Shown here: positions 11,432 to 22,223 of the stretch, one piece after another | Position numbering within the stretch: position 1 is the stretch's first letter | Layout of the letters: each line of letters begins with the position of its first letter | Assembly: GCA_030267965.1 (NCBI GenBank) | Contig: BRYA01000303.1 | Span: 8,487-55,015 of the forward strand | Direction: 5' to 3' | DNA: 46,529 nucleotides | DNA from: Triparma columacea | Lineage: Eukaryota; Sar; Bolidophyceae; Parmales; Triparmaceae | Notes under the pieces: model-generated | What the model was told of the DNA's origin: nothing | Seen by the model: only the letters and a program-made list of their open reading frames with translations | Database searches by the model: none | Translations under genes and position numbers: made by a program

Positions 11432-13145
11432 ATGCTCCCCTATCAGATCCCCAAACCCTTCTCGAAGAGCCTTCCATCCTTCAGCAAGGGATCCTTCAGC
11501 AAGGGTGAAAGTGCCTCCTTCACAAACACCCCTTCCATGTACTTCGATGATGTCTCCTCCCCTAACCAAGTCTTCACCGGTGCAGACGCCGAGATAATCG
11601 AAGGCTTGAAAGACTGGACTCGCACCAACCTTCTCTCCCCCTTGCATTCCCCGGATCCTGAGGAGGGAGGGGAGGTGTTTGACGATATGCAGTACTATAC
11701 CATCGGGAGCAAGACGCCGGAGGGGATACTTAGCAGCTTCTTCGGCATACTCAAGGAACTAGGACCTATCAAGGTGAGAACGAGTGAGAACGAATTGCAA
11801 ACCAGGCGGTATACCGGGTAATTGCAAATCAAACCAGGCGTGGCATCATTGCAAAACTGGGCGAGTGCCAATTTCAACTCTTTCGACAAAGTCAACCCTT
11901 TCGACAAAGTCAACCCTTTCGACAAAGTCAGTAAGTTTTCACCACCCACCCAACCTCCCGCCCCTCCCCCCCCCCCAGCCCAACACCGCCACCTTCATAG
12001 CCCTAACCTCCTCCATCGAGTACGACGTATTTTCCTCCATCGATCAAACGATCGACATAACTCTCCCTCTCCTTCCCTCCGTAAACGCCCTCTCTTCCAT
12101 GACAGTAACTCACTACCACCCCCAATTCAAGAACGCCCCGAGGCTCCTGTACGTGGGGAGGCACAGCCCGGTTCCGGTCTTCGTGGTGGTGGGGAAAGGG
12201 AAGGACACAGAGGTGTTCGATGAAGGGATCACGGTGACTGATCAAGAAAAAGAAGAGAAGGAGAGGGAGGTGAGGAGGGGGCAAAGGGTAAAGCGCTTGC
12301 ATCGGCGCTTTCATTGTCGGTTTCATATCTGTGTAGTTAGTCAAGTCATTGATCACCTAGAGGACCACCGAGAGGACCACCTAGAGGACCACCGCTCACC
12401 CAAACTCCCCTCCCCCACTTCTCCACCCCCCCCCCCTCCCCAGGACGCCCGCGGTGAATCCCCTCCCGGTTCCACTGGTAAGCTCCCAACCTCCACCCCA
12501 ACCCTAATCCAGCGGAAGACAACCCTCGAGCACCTTTACAACCGTGCCGCTTCCTCCTCAACTTCCGACATCCTCTCCGGTTCCTCTCGTCTCCGCAACA
12601 GCCTCGTCCGTTCCGTTGAGTCTGAGGAGTACGTAGAGTTGATCCAGGAGTGGGTCAAGCAGGTTCAGCTGAACGCGAAGAAGGCGGGCTCAGGAAACAA
12701 CCCGAACTCGGCAAAGACTGGAAACGGTAACGCCAACCCTCTCACGTACCTTGAGAAAGTGGACAAGTGGACAGTCACTGAGAGCGCCGAGGGCGCTGAG
12801 GTATGGAGCGAGGTTTGGGGTATCGTCAACGATCTAGAGTCCCTTAGGAGTTCCGAGAGCGGCGAGGGAGGTGTGAAGAAGTACAAGGGTCAGAACATGT
12901 GGTTGGAGAGCCTCACGCCCAAGAAGGCAACGTACTTAACCACGGTCTTCATAACGCCGAAGTTCTTCACGTTCAACGCGGCGGCGTACAAGAACTTCGC
13001 AGTCACGCTAAGCTCGTCGATGAAAAGGGTGGGGGGGGAAGGGTTCCTCGTGGTTTTTCACCCGGAGTACGTGGGAGGGGAAAAGGAAGAAAGGAGAGCG
13101 CCTTTTCCAATGGTCGCGGTTTGTAGGGAGGTCAAGGATAACTGA
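11432..13145 (+). CDS. DUF1415-like protein, 3 exons, 444 aa
   Basis: Exons 11432-11773, 11979-12269 and 12444-13145 join in phase 0. The C-terminal part reads YLTTVFITPKFFTFNAAAY, then GFLVVFHPEYVG, RRAPFPMV and CREV. DUF1415 proteins have the same order: a threonine-rich strand, FHPxY, NRSPYP and a closing RE. Bacterial members are about 180 aa; this one has a Ser/Lys-rich N-terminus (PFSKSLPSFSKGSFSKG) that could be an organelle-targeting sequence, and a low-complexity linker. Intron 1 contains three tandem copies of CTTTCGACAAAGTCAA. Intron 2 (174 bases) contains no stop and is a multiple of three, so retention would give a 502-aa product containing repeated EDHREDH-like residues. No biochemical function is established for this family. 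Confidence 0.65.
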
Positions 13146-13449
13146 TGAGGATGCTGGTAGGAGAGGTTAGGAAAGGGGGAGGAAATGTAGGGGCGCTAAA
13201 GAGAGAGCACCACATAGGATGGGAAGTTCGGGAGGGGGGTGAGGTGGTTTAATACATGGGGCATCACACACGGCACGCAAGCGTTTGGAGGGTTAGTGGG
13301 GGGGGGGGGGGGGAAGGCGAACTATGACGCAGGGCTGTACATTCACACTGAAAGTTGGGGTTAAATCACGGGGGGGGCGGGGGTTTATTCACATAACGAT
13401 ACGCCTTCGTTATTCATGACAAAAACAAACACACACCAAGTTTTCTCCT
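13146..13449. other. Convergent 3' region with G/C homopolymers
   Basis: The ends of the DUF1415-like gene (+) and the methyltransferase (-) converge here. There are G-runs at about 13299-13312 and 13372-13384 on the + strand. No gene is seen. The true 3' end of the methyltransferase may extend into it. Confidence 0.35.
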
Positions 13450-14719
13450 TCAACAAGGTAACCCCTGCTGTTCCCCATCCCACCCTCCCCCCACTTCCCC
13501 TCCCCCCTCCCACCCCGTTTCCCCCTCCCCCACCCTTCTACAGGACCAAACCCTACAAACCCTCCCCCCCTGTTCCCGCCCCCCCTCAACCCCCTTTATC
13601 CCACCGTCCTCACCCCTGGCTATAAACTCCTCATCTTTAACGACTCTAATATCCCCGAATCCCCATTTTACCATGTGCCGCCAAAACGCTTCCCTGCATC
13701 ATCGTGGGGGGCGGTGAGAAGTAGGGAAACGCGCGTGTTAGATTCCTCGGCGTTTGTCCTGTGTTTGTAAAATATTATTCTTGCGTATTTGTTTGTTGTG
13801 TATTGTTCCTCAGTATGGTCGTTTGGCAGCCATTTGGGGGTTGCTGGCGTTTAATCATAGCGCGTGTCTCCGAAATGCACGTCGCATATCATAAGCTTAG
13901 TTCGCTTGTGGGTTATCTCTTCATCGGAACGAACAAAAACAAACAGCCACGAAAACGAAATCACGCCGACACACACTTCTTAATCTTACCTACATGCCCC
14001 CCCGTCTCTCTCGACGATCCCAACCGCAACAGTACCTCCGAGCTTTGTCAAAGCACGGACGGTCTTGGAGAGAGGCTCAACGACGGCAGGCCACTGCAGG
14101 ACGTCCGCCATGTACACGAAATCGAAACCTAACGATGAGGGGGTGGACTTTTGGGGGTTTTGGGGAGGGATTAGAGTGACGCAAGGTTGGATGGGGGCTC
14201 AGGAGTCAAGTAGAATCTACCCCTCACCTTCAATAAGCCGTCCACGTCCTCCTCGTTCCCCCACACGACCTTCCTAACGTTCCCCCCTTTCTCTCCTGCA
14301 ACGTTCAATGCCAAGACACCGTCATCACTAACATAAGCGTCCCTACCGTCCGTGGCCACGACGGAGGGCTTAGGTAAGGAGGGTACCCACTTCACCAGAT
14401 CAAGCAAGGAACGAGACGGCAGCCCAACCCCAGCCCCAAGCTCCAACAGCTGAGGCCTGGGACTGCTTCCACTTGGACTCGAAGAGGCAGCAGATGGGGG
14501 GAGGTAACGGTCGTGGTACCAGTTCACCACATACTGACTAAGGAGGACGGATACGGGCCATACGACGCTACCGGTATCGTCGAAGTCTGTGGACGCAGCA
14601 GGAGAGGATAGGCAGGATGTTGGGAGAGGTGTGGAGGTTGATACTATTTCCAAGTTGAAGTTACGGGTGGAGTAATCTGAGGTAGAGATTGTGAAGAGAT
14701 TACAAAGATCGTCTGACAT
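13450..14719 (-). CDS. METTL21-type lysine methyltransferase (Methyltransf_16), 3 exons
   Basis: Exons 14719-14228, 14147-13990 and 13693-13450 join in phase to 297 aa. Marks of the seven-beta-strand methyltransferases: TGSVVWPVSVLLSQYVV; SAM-binding motif I LLELGAGVGLPS; VVATDGRD; ALNVAGEKGGNVRKVVWG; and FDFVYMADVLQW, which fits the DxxY-type post-motif. The family methylates lysines of translation factors and chaperones; this substrate is unknown. An alternative pairing for intron 1 (donor at 14220, acceptor before 14128) also keeps phase. The last about 30 residues are Gly/Glu-rich low complexity, so the real C-terminus is uncertain. Intron 2 (13694-13989) contains a sense-oriented copy of the array core and ends, like the array units, in GATGATGCAG. 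Confidence 0.82.
13802..13933 (-). ncRNA. Lone box C/D-like core in methyltransferase intron 2
   Basis: On the reverse strand this 132-nt segment reads TTCGTTCC, CGATGAAGA (C-like), variable window 1, TGATATGCGACGTG with the same hairpin, CGCCAG, a 12-nt window 2, TGGCTGCCAAACGACCATA, CTGA and GGAACAAT. It lies on the same strand as its host gene, as an intron-encoded snoRNA would. The 18-19-nt window differs from every array copy. Confidence 0.5.
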
Positions 14720-14990
14720 TGGGAGGTTGAAGAGCTGAGAGAAAGGGAGATGGATGGGGTCGAGATTGAGGGAGGATTATTTGCTTGATTTTGATTGTAA
14801 ATTAGTTGACTAATAGAGAATTGGAAGGTTCGTACAAAGGTGAGAGTGCTGCAGGAGTACGAAGAGCTGGAAGTCAAGTACAGAAATTCTCTTTTCTGGG
14901 GTTGGTTGAACTCAACTATTTCAGTCACTCAATTCTCAAATTTTCTCTCTCCTCATTTCTGCCTCTTAAGACGACGTATTCATCCAAATC

Positions 14991-17090
14991 ATGAACAAGG
15001 ATATGAATAAAACTGTCATTGCTACCTGGAACTTACGTTGGTCTGAAATAACACGCGACATTAAGAAGTTAAAATGGAATTTGAGACACCTTTGTGACGC
15101 TGATCCTGATAACGTTGATGACAGCCTGGTACGTGCACCTTCAGACCTTCTTACCCTTTCCCCTAAACTAAGTTTTCTTTAATACACCCTTTCATACCCT
15201 TTAGAAACCTTACTAACCCGATCTCCCCAACTTATTTTTCTACCCCTTCCTCCGCACAACCAACTCAGAGGTCAAAATCAATCTCAACGCTCGCCAAGTG
15301 TTTCAATTCCATGTTTGGACTCAAAACTGGCGAATCACACTCCTCCTTCCTCATCGACAACGGCTTCACGCCCATCCTACTCATCCTTGCCATGAACGCT
15401 AGGGACATGAAGGTGAGAATAAGGCTTATAAACTCTAGAAACTTGCGACGATGATGACGATGACGATGACGATGCCGACGACGATGACGACTATGACGAT
15501 GATGATGACGACGACGACGACGACGACCGCAAGAATCTCATTTCCCTGACCTCCCCTCCCCCCCTCCCCCCCTTTCTCCCCCTTCTCCAGACTAGGAACG
15601 ACGCTGTTTACGTTCTCACCCATTTCTTCTGGGATGGGGAGAAGGTCAGGGAGGACCTCGTCTTCAACCTTGGTTACCTGTCAGGTCTCCTCTCCATTTC
15701 CGTCTCTCCTACCTCCTCCAAGTACTGTCGCCACCACGCACTCGCAGCCCTCACCGAGATGTGCCATGTCTCCAATCATTCCATGCTCCTCCGTCTTTAT
15801 TCCTCTGGGGTCGTGGAGCAGCTCCTGGACGTACTAAGGAGGAAGGAGAACGTGGACCCAAAGACTAAGCAATACATTCTACAAATCATCCGTGACATTG
15901 CGGAAGCCAAAATCAAGGAAGGAGGTAGTGCCATGAGGGACGGTAACAAGCTGAATTTCATAATGACCAAGGGCTTCAAGAAAACATGGAGGGCGCTCAA
16001 GAGGGGGGAGCTAACGCACTTGGGGAACGAACCGGCCAGAGGACTCGTCAAGGACATTGAAAGACTGGTTTTTACGAACCTATCCTGGAGGGCGAACATT
16101 ATCGAAGAAAAGGAGGAGGAGGAGGAGGAGGAGGAGAAGGACGACAACACTGACGACACTTACAACTCTGACGAAGACTCTGACTATGTTGAGGTAGAGG
16201 TCAAGGACGACGATGCCCCTGAGGCCGCTTCCACAGCTAACGTCGAAGACCCCGATGAAGGCGAGACGGAGTTCGAGAGTGAGGAAGCCCACGAGGTTGT
16301 AGCCGCTGTCAGGGTTAACTTTAACTCCGCTGTCAACTCCGTGGCTAACTCCGCTGTCAAGCTCGGTGCTACCTCAGCTCACGACGGGTGTTCTGAGAAA
16401 GCTGTTGTTTCAACCACTGACAACGACAGGATCAAGAAGGCCACCGGAGAAGAACAGAAGGCCACCAGGGTTAGGGTAAACCCTCAGGCCACCAGAGAAG
16501 AACATTTGATGATGTCCCTGACCAGCTACATCACCGAAACCTGCAAAGCCGACGCGTCCGCCATTGACGGTTTCTCTGCTCTGGCTTCTACTACTAGCTC
16601 TGGCTTCTACTACCTCTCGCCCACGGGCATGAGGTTCCGGTCCCGCGTCCAGGTCGCCAAGTTCCTCCAACTCTCCCCTCCCCCCATGTCCCCACCCATC
16701 ACTCCCAAGGCTCCTTCTGTGACCTCTCCTCCTTCGATCCCACCATTGAAGAAGGCACGCCAATCCTCGACGTCCATCGCAGCATTAGATCGCTCCGGTG
16801 CTGGTGAAATCTCCGTCCAGGAGGCCCCTCCCTCACCCAAAGCCACCACCGGTTCCTCCTCCTCCTCCTTTGACCTCCGCAAGGATCTCCACTACGTTCA
16901 AAAGTGTCTAATTCGACTTCAAAACGATTGCAATTCAATCGTCAACATCATGGCGACTCTAAACGAAAGGGTTGAGGCCATGCAAGAGGTGGAACTATTC
17001 GCGCCGAAGACCGAGGCGACGAAAAGGGGAAAACGCAAACTGAAGGACGCACGGGTGGAAGAGGAGGGGGAAGAGGAGGAACTGGTTTGA
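14991..17090 (+). CDS. Helical-repeat protein with MBD-like motif, 3 exons, 593 aa
   Basis: Exons 14991-15128, 15269-15412 and 15591-17090 join in phase 0. Residues 1-300 are helical, with segments such as ILLILAMNARDMKTRNDAVY and YILQIIRDIAEAKIKEG that resemble armadillo-type repeats. An acidic stretch (EEEEEEEEK, then SDEDSDYVEVEV) follows. Around residue 440 SGFYYLSPTGMRFRSRVQ, then VAKFL, resembles the core of methyl-CpG-binding domains (YYxSPxGKRFRSKxEVxxYL). A Ser/Pro linker, a predicted coiled coil (VQKCLIRLQNDCNSIVNIMA) and a Lys/Arg-rich tail with GKRKLKD end the protein, consistent with a nuclear location. The last about 200 residues are duplicated in the gene at 20.2-22.2 kb. Intron 2 holds a GAC/GAT microsatellite. 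Methyl-DNA binding is inferred from a short motif only. Confidence 0.75.
15447..15527 (+). repeat. GAC/GAT trinucleotide microsatellite in an intron
   Basis: An 81-base imperfect (GAY)n tract lies in intron 2 of the helical-repeat gene. It is a likely length polymorphism. It is not coding in the splice model used. Confidence 0.8.
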
Positions 17091-17170
17091 GGTTTCATAA
17101 AGATGGGGGGTGAGAGGGAGGAAGGAGGGAGAGAGAAGGAAAAGGGGGATGAAGAGAACGGGAAGTACAA
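16488..17170 (+). repeat. Segmental duplication, copy 1
   Basis: From GCCACCAGAGAAGAACATTT to past the stop codon this DNA is nearly identical to 21600-22275, including the first about 80 bases of 3' flank (AAAGATGG then GGTGAGAGGGAGGAAGGA). Copy 1 has small insertions and deletions relative to copy 2. The acidic SDEDSDYVE segment farther upstream (about 16168-16200) has its counterpart at 21564-21591, so copy 2 lacks about 290 bases between the two blocks. Confidence 0.9.
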
Positions 17171-17442
17171 GATAACGACGAGGAATGAAGAAGATAAGAA
17201 CATAAAAGAGTGGGGGGATGAACAGTGGGACAAACATATAAACGATGATTCAAAACGTGAGATGTCGCGGGTCGGTATAAGCAAAAGGGATCGGATAGTG
17301 CGATATACCCCCCCCGTCGTAATTGAAGCGCGCGTGAGTGGGTTAAAGTTTTCCTATTAAAAAGTGAGTTTCTGTTCCTTTCTGCCACCTGTGCAAGGAA
17401 ACTTACACCTTTTCAGAAGTAACTTCTATTTAACGAAAGCAG
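17091..17442. other. Intergenic, purine-rich
   Basis: The first part is the tail of the duplicated segment; the rest is purine-rich on the + strand with no recognised gene. An 85-codon frame (17103-17360) is a composition artefact. Confidence 0.4.
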
Positions 17443-19776
17443 ATGCAAATCGTTCCCCAATCTGACCCCTCTGACACCTCCGGCGACTTTAGCGAAGAGA
17501 TATCACCCGTTGTGAAACAAAATACCCCCCGTAATGAAGAAAAGGGTAAAAATAACCCCTCACCGAGTGAGACGGTTGTGTCTTCCAGAAAAGTCCCTGT
17601 GATCGTCGATAATGCTGCGGTCGGTGACGGTGTCAATGTACCGATGAAGGCTCCCAGTTCTTTAACCGTGGATGTCAAACTGGATGTTCCTGAAGTAATC
17701 TACAAATATATCCAACAGCTAACCAAAGAGACGTCTGTCCCTCGTGAGAAGCCCGTTTGCAGTACGGCCTTGAGTGATTTGACAAAGGCCGATGTGAAGA
17801 CCCTTGTTGGAGGGATGCTATATTTCCTCAGACAAGAAGGTAGTAAGGAGGATGCTATTGAGAAATTCCTCGAGTGTTATCCGTGCATGCGGGAGCTGAA
17901 CGGGATCGCGCCCAACTTTAATGGGATCAACTTGTGTCTCTTGAAAGACAAACTCAAGCCGAAACCCGTGATGAAGGTTCCCCGTGCCGGTACTATGAAA
18001 GACAAACTGCGAGATAACGCCGAAGTCATATCTGCGTACATCAAGCAGCTCAACATGCAGAGGCCCGTCCCTGGTAAGAAGCCAGTGTGTGATGTGGACT
18101 TGCACGATTTGACAAAGGGCGACGTGAAGACACTTGCCGATGGGATGCTGTACTCCCTGAAACGGGAAGCTACTGAGGAGGATGCTTTTGAGAAATTCTT
18201 CGAGAGTTATCCGTGCATGAAGGAGCTGAACGAGGTCGTAGAGAACTTCCATGAAATGCACGTCCATGTCATTAGATTAGGGCTCGGGGATAAGCAGAAG
18301 CTAGCCAAGGCTAAGCTTTTCTTCGCAGCGTTGTTGAGCATAGGAGATTTGATTACAGACATTGTGATGATCGTGGAGTACTTTCAGACAAGGAGCTTGT
18401 GGGGGTATGCATGGGCGTCCCTTGGGAGTCTCTTGACCAACCTCATTTTACAAGCTCTTATTACATTCTTTCAGAATAGAGCGAAGCCGTGGAAGAGACA
18501 GTTACAGGAGCAGTTTTTCGTCTGGTCGCTTGTGAAGCCAGGGGTTGACACATGGCGCGTTGCAAGTGGGTCGGCACACGAGGAGGGACAGATGGTGGAT
18601 GCACAGGCTGAGTTGACGTTTAATAAGAGTATTGAATTGGTGGCAGAGGCTATCCCTGGGACGCTGATCCAACTGTCTGCGCTATTGATGTCAGAGTCTA
18701 AGCCCACCAGGAGCGCGCTTTTCTCATTTGCGTTCTGTATCTTGACGGCCGCTTTCACGTCGACAATCACGTCATGGGATTGGGATTTGAATAAGGAGAA
18801 TCGGAAGTATAATCGATCATTTTACGGGTATATTCCAAGCAATGTGAAGGGTAAGATGAAGGTGTTCGCTTCGCTGTACTTCCTTTCGGCTTTCAACCTG
18901 CTTACGCGCAGCTTTGCGTGTGTTCTTTTCTACATCAAGGGCGGGATTTCAGAGGTGGCAACGCTGCTGGGAGGAGAGCTTCTCATTTACTTGGCTATCA
19001 AGGGGCTGAGGCGAGATCTTTGGTATTGGGTACCTGTATACGGTGGCTTCGGAGTGTTCGCTTCGTTGATGATTCGTTGGATAATCAAGGTCATTGTCGA
19101 CTGGACCGCTGTTGTCCAATTTCGACATCCTGTTGACGTCGGCGGTGCGTATTTCACTTTCAGTTTAGGTTTGACTGTAGTCATGGGTGTTGTTGCAGCA
19201 CTGCAGTATGAGAAGGTAGTCGACGATGTCATATCCTCGCCCAACTCAACTTCCCTCGAGGACGTTGAGTTGGGCGAGGATAATCAGATTGTCGGAGGAG
19301 AAGAGAGCGGATTGGAGAAGAGCACCGTTGTCACAATCATGGTGGCTGCATGTGGTGGGATGATTGTATCTTACGCGAGTCTACTAGCGTCGGTGAAGAG
19401 AGAGTACCTGCATACCTTCATCAGCACGAAGACAGGTAATGAAATTTCTCAAGAGGCATTCACCAAGAACGAGGATGATGAACAGAGATTTAGGATTTTC
19501 GAGTCTAATGGGCACAAGTGGGAGTACAAGATTGGCGGAGAGGTTAAGGCGTGGATCAACGAGAGGCTGCCATTGTGGTTGGAAGAACCTCCAGAGTGGT
19601 TCAACGATCATAAACGATCCATCATACCTGATGATTTCGTGACCGACCCAGAGATCCTGGTGAGGCTCCGGACGAATAACGTGAAAAAGATAATAGAACA
19701 GAGGCGACGAAGCTCCTTGGGGGACATATTTGCGACGCAGACGGCAGGTGGGGTTGGAGAGGAGGAGGATCGATGA
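17443..19776 (+). CDS. Multi-pass membrane protein with duplicated N-terminal module, 777 aa
   Basis: A single exon begins at ATG 17443. Residues about 85-165 and 190-270 are two copies of one module: VIYKYIQQL with KPVCSTALSDLTKADVKTL, and VISAYIKQL with KPVCDVDLHDLTKGDVKTL, each ending YPCM(R/K)ELN. From about residue 285 there are roughly nine hydrophobic spans, for example FFAALLSIGDLITDIVMIVE, SLGSLLTNLILQALITFF, LVAEAIPGTLIQLSALL, FAFCILTAAF, VVMGVVAAL and VTIMVAACGGMIVSYASLL. The short EAIPGTLIQ motif recalls XK-related proteins (ESLPQLxLQ), but the similarity is weak. I believe this is one of the orphan membrane families expanded in algae; transport or scramblase activity is not shown. 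The C-terminal tail is cytosol-like, with NERLPLWLEEPPEW. Confidence 0.85.
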   Translation: MQIVPQSDPSDTSGDFSEEISPVVKQNTPRNEEKGKNNPSPSETVVSSRKVPVIVDNAAVGDGVNVPMKAPSSLTVDVKLDVPEVIYKYIQQLTKETSVPREKPVCSTALSDLTKADVKTLVGGMLYFLRQEGSKEDAIEKFLECYPCMRELNGIAPNFNGINLCLLKDKLKPKPVMKVPRAGTMKDKLRDNAEVISAYIKQLNMQRPVPGKKPVCDVDLHDLTKGDVKTLADGMLYSLKREATEEDAFEKFFESYPCMKELNEVVENFHEMHVHVIRLGLGDKQKLAKAKLFFAALLSIGDLITDIVMIVEYFQTRSLWGYAWASLGSLLTNLILQALITFFQNRAKPWKRQLQEQFFVWSLVKPGVDTWRVASGSAHEEGQMVDAQAELTFNKSIELVAEAIPGTLIQLSALLMSESKPTRSALFSFAFCILTAAFTSTITSWDWDLNKENRKYNRSFYGYIPSNVKGKMKVFASLYFLSAFNLLTRSFACVLFYIKGGISEVATLLGGELLIYLAIKGLRRDLWYWVPVYGGFGVFASLMIRWIIKVIVDWTAVVQFRHPVDVGGAYFTFSLGLTVVMGVVAALQYEKVVDDVISSPNSTSLEDVELGEDNQIVGGEESGLEKSTVVTIMVAACGGMIVSYASLLASVKREYLHTFISTKTGNEISQEAFTKNEDDEQRFRIFESNGHKWEYKIGGEVKAWINERLPLWLEEPPEWFNDHKRSIIPDDFVTDPEILVRLRTNNVKKIIEQRRRSSLGDIFATQTAGGVGEEEDR
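19234..19280 (+). repeat. Perfect 17-bp inverted repeat inside a CDS
   Basis: The arms 19234-19250 (TCCTCGCCCAACTCAAC) and 19264-19280 are exact reverse complements around a 13-base loop. The segment encodes SSPNSTSLEDVELGED between the last two membrane spans. In mRNA it would form a very stable hairpin. Confidence 0.9.
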
Positions 19777-20154
19777 GCGTTAAAGCTTAGCTAATGCACT
19801 TTTCATACTGGAAACGGATAGTTCTGTCATTTAGTCTATAGTCTATCTACTGGTATCTTCATCTGAACTGACTGAGATTTTGGGGTGTTGGTGGAGGAAT
19901 TAAACTTGGTTCTTTTACTCGCCTAATTTGGCTATTATCTCAAAATGGACAACTAGCCAGTACCAATAGTATCATCACCAATACTCGGAACACGAGAAAA
20001 GGGATCAATAGGCGTTAGTGATGATTTAAATGGAGACAATAGGAGAAATACACCGGGTGAATTGGACTTTGGGTTAAAACTCAATCCTCCACTCAATTCT
20101 TCACTTGATACGCAATTGTACAACGACAACACAAAAGTCGTTTGTGATCATACG
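19777..20154. other. Intergenic and probable 5' leader
   Basis: A frame continuous with the next gene is open from about 19960, but it has no ATG before 20155. Either 20155 is the start and this is a leader, or an upstream exon supplies the start. Nothing else is recognised. Confidence 0.4.
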
Positions 20155-22223
20155 ATGGCAGCAATTGCTACAACAAATACATCTGCAAATTCATCTTCAA
20201 CAAATACATCAACCACTATATCACCGCCAGACAGGCCGGAGAGCGACACATTCAATCGAGGAAAGAAACAAGCAAACAAACAACCAACCATAGACACCGA
20301 CGACAGCCTACAGGATCTACAAGGTCAAACAACAAACAAAATGAAACCTCAAATGGTAGATTATTTCGAGGTGGAAGAATTTGGACCAGAGGAACCAGGT
20401 ATCCTTCCTGGGTTTCAAGGACACAACGAGGGTACAACGACAGCGGATGGTATCAAGAAAGCGGGTAACGGGGAGATGGTTGAAGATGACAACGTTATAC
20501 AGCACGATCTGTTTGCAATTCAGACTCAACCAGACAATCTAACCCAAACAAATGCATCGACAACAAACAATTCGTCCCAATCCACACAAATATCTACACC
20601 ACAATCAGAATCAGGTGCATCATCAACCTACATCTCCACCTCCAGACCCCCCACCCCTCCGCCCCCCTCCTACCCCCCTCCCCTTCCTGGAGATCCTTCC
20701 TCCGGCCTCTCCAACGTGATGCCAGACTTTCCCGACGACTCGGCAGGCAAGAAATTGCGTTCCCTCTATGGGTTCATAGTCTCCCTCGGTTTGGACGGCG
20801 AGCTCGTCTCGAATTACAAGGTTGACTTCACGAAGTCGTCATTCAGCTTCGTCGGCGGGGACGGGAAGAGGCACAGGAGCAGGATGGACGTGGCCAGACA
20901 CTTGGGGACTAACGTCGACAGGAATGGCCAGGTGTTGAGTGAGGGAGGTGGAGAGGGGAGAGGGATGAAGAGAAAGCCGGCGACGGCGAAAGAAAGGGAA
21001 GAGGATGACGAGGGAGGTAAGTTGAGAGCAGAGGAAACCCCCCACCCCATGTTGCCTTCGACTCCTCTTCACCTCTAACTCCCCTGTTCGACCCCCCCCC
21101 TCCCCTCGCCCCCCGCGCCTCTTCACCTCCAGAATTCTTTCCTACAAAAAGGGCCCGTTCCCGCGCTTCCAAGTTCACAGTTGCAGACGCCGAGGCCAAG
21201 CTTGTATCCGCGGGCGTCTCCGTCCCGGCCAAGATGGACCTGAGCCCCGACTGCGCCGCCATGCTCCGCAAGGTCCTGGCGATAAACACCAACAAGTCCG
21301 GGGGGGCCAACGCTTTCAAGGAGGCGCTGGAAGACTTGGAGGAAAGACACCCTGTACTTCAAGATGAGATCATTAACGCCATGAAGGTTTACAAGGCCAA
21401 CAGCTGTGGGATGACCAAGCTGTACTTCAGGTTCTTACTTGGTAGCCCGCTTGAAGGTAACAGGAATGTTGGGGGGGTGGGAGATCGAGGGAGTGGGGTG
21501 GAAAAGGAGGAAGGAGGAGGGAAGGGAGGAGGAGGAGCCACAAGTCCTGACAACACGTACATCTCTGACGAATACTCTGACTATCTTGAGGCAGAGAAGG
21601 CCACTAGAGAAGAACATTTGATGTCGTCCCTGACCAGCTACATCACCGAAACCTGCAAAGCCGACGTGTCCGCCATTAATGGTTTCTCTGCCCTGGCGAT
21701 GAACGACAGGCACTTCTACTACCTCTCGCCTACGGGCATGAGGTTCCGGTCCCGCGTCCAGGTCGCCAAGTTCCTCCAACTCTCCACTCCCCCCATGTCC
21801 CCACCCATCATCTCCTCCGCTCTCCCACTCACGGTCACTCCCAAGCCGCCCACGGTCACTCCCAAGGCTCCTTCTGTGACCTCTCCTCCCTCCTCGACGT
21901 CTATCGCAGCATTAGATCGCTTTGGCGCTGGTGAAATGTCCTCCTTCCAGGAGGCCCCTCCCTCCCCCAAAGCCACCACCGGTTCCTCCTCCTCCTCCTT
22001 TGACCTCCGCAAGGATCTCCAGTACGTTCAAAAGTGTCTAATTCGACTTCAAAACGAATGCAATTCAATCGTTAACATCATGGCGACGCTCAACGAGCGG
22101 GTTGAGGCGATGGAAGAGGTGGAAGTATTCGCGCCGAAGACCGAGGCCACGAAAAGTGGAAAACGCAAGCCGGAGGACGCACGTGTGGAAGAGGAAGGGG
22201 AAGATGAGGAGCTGGCTGTTTAA
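20155..22223 (+). CDS. Protein with two MBD-like motifs, 2 exons, 650 aa
   Basis: Exons 20155-21016 and 21133-22223 join in phase (G|GTAAGT, CTCCAG|AA). The first about 180 residues are Thr/Ser/Asn-rich and disordered. Motif 1 is FSFVGGDGKRHRSRMDVARH (about residue 260), and motif 2 is HFYYLSPTGMRFRSRVQVAK in the second exon. Both match the strand-and-helix core of methyl-CpG-binding domains. Between them lies a helical region (MLRKVLAI to MKVYKANSCGMTKLYFRFLL) and a Gly/Glu-rich linker. The last about 205 residues duplicate the C-terminus of the 14.99-17.09 kb gene, with coiled coil and basic tail. A chromatin reader role is inferred from the motifs. The start is the first in-frame ATG. Confidence 0.75.

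Noticed and set aside
13543..13769. Open + strand frame reading through LLIFNDSNIPESPFYHVPPK, which looks protein-like
   Set aside because: It is antisense to the last exon of the methyltransferase, whose splice phase and AFWRHMVKWGF continuation are better supported.
17103..17360. 85-codon Glu/Lys-rich frame
   Set aside because: Purine-rich duplicated 3' flank; no counterpart frame is kept in the second copy at 22.2 kb.
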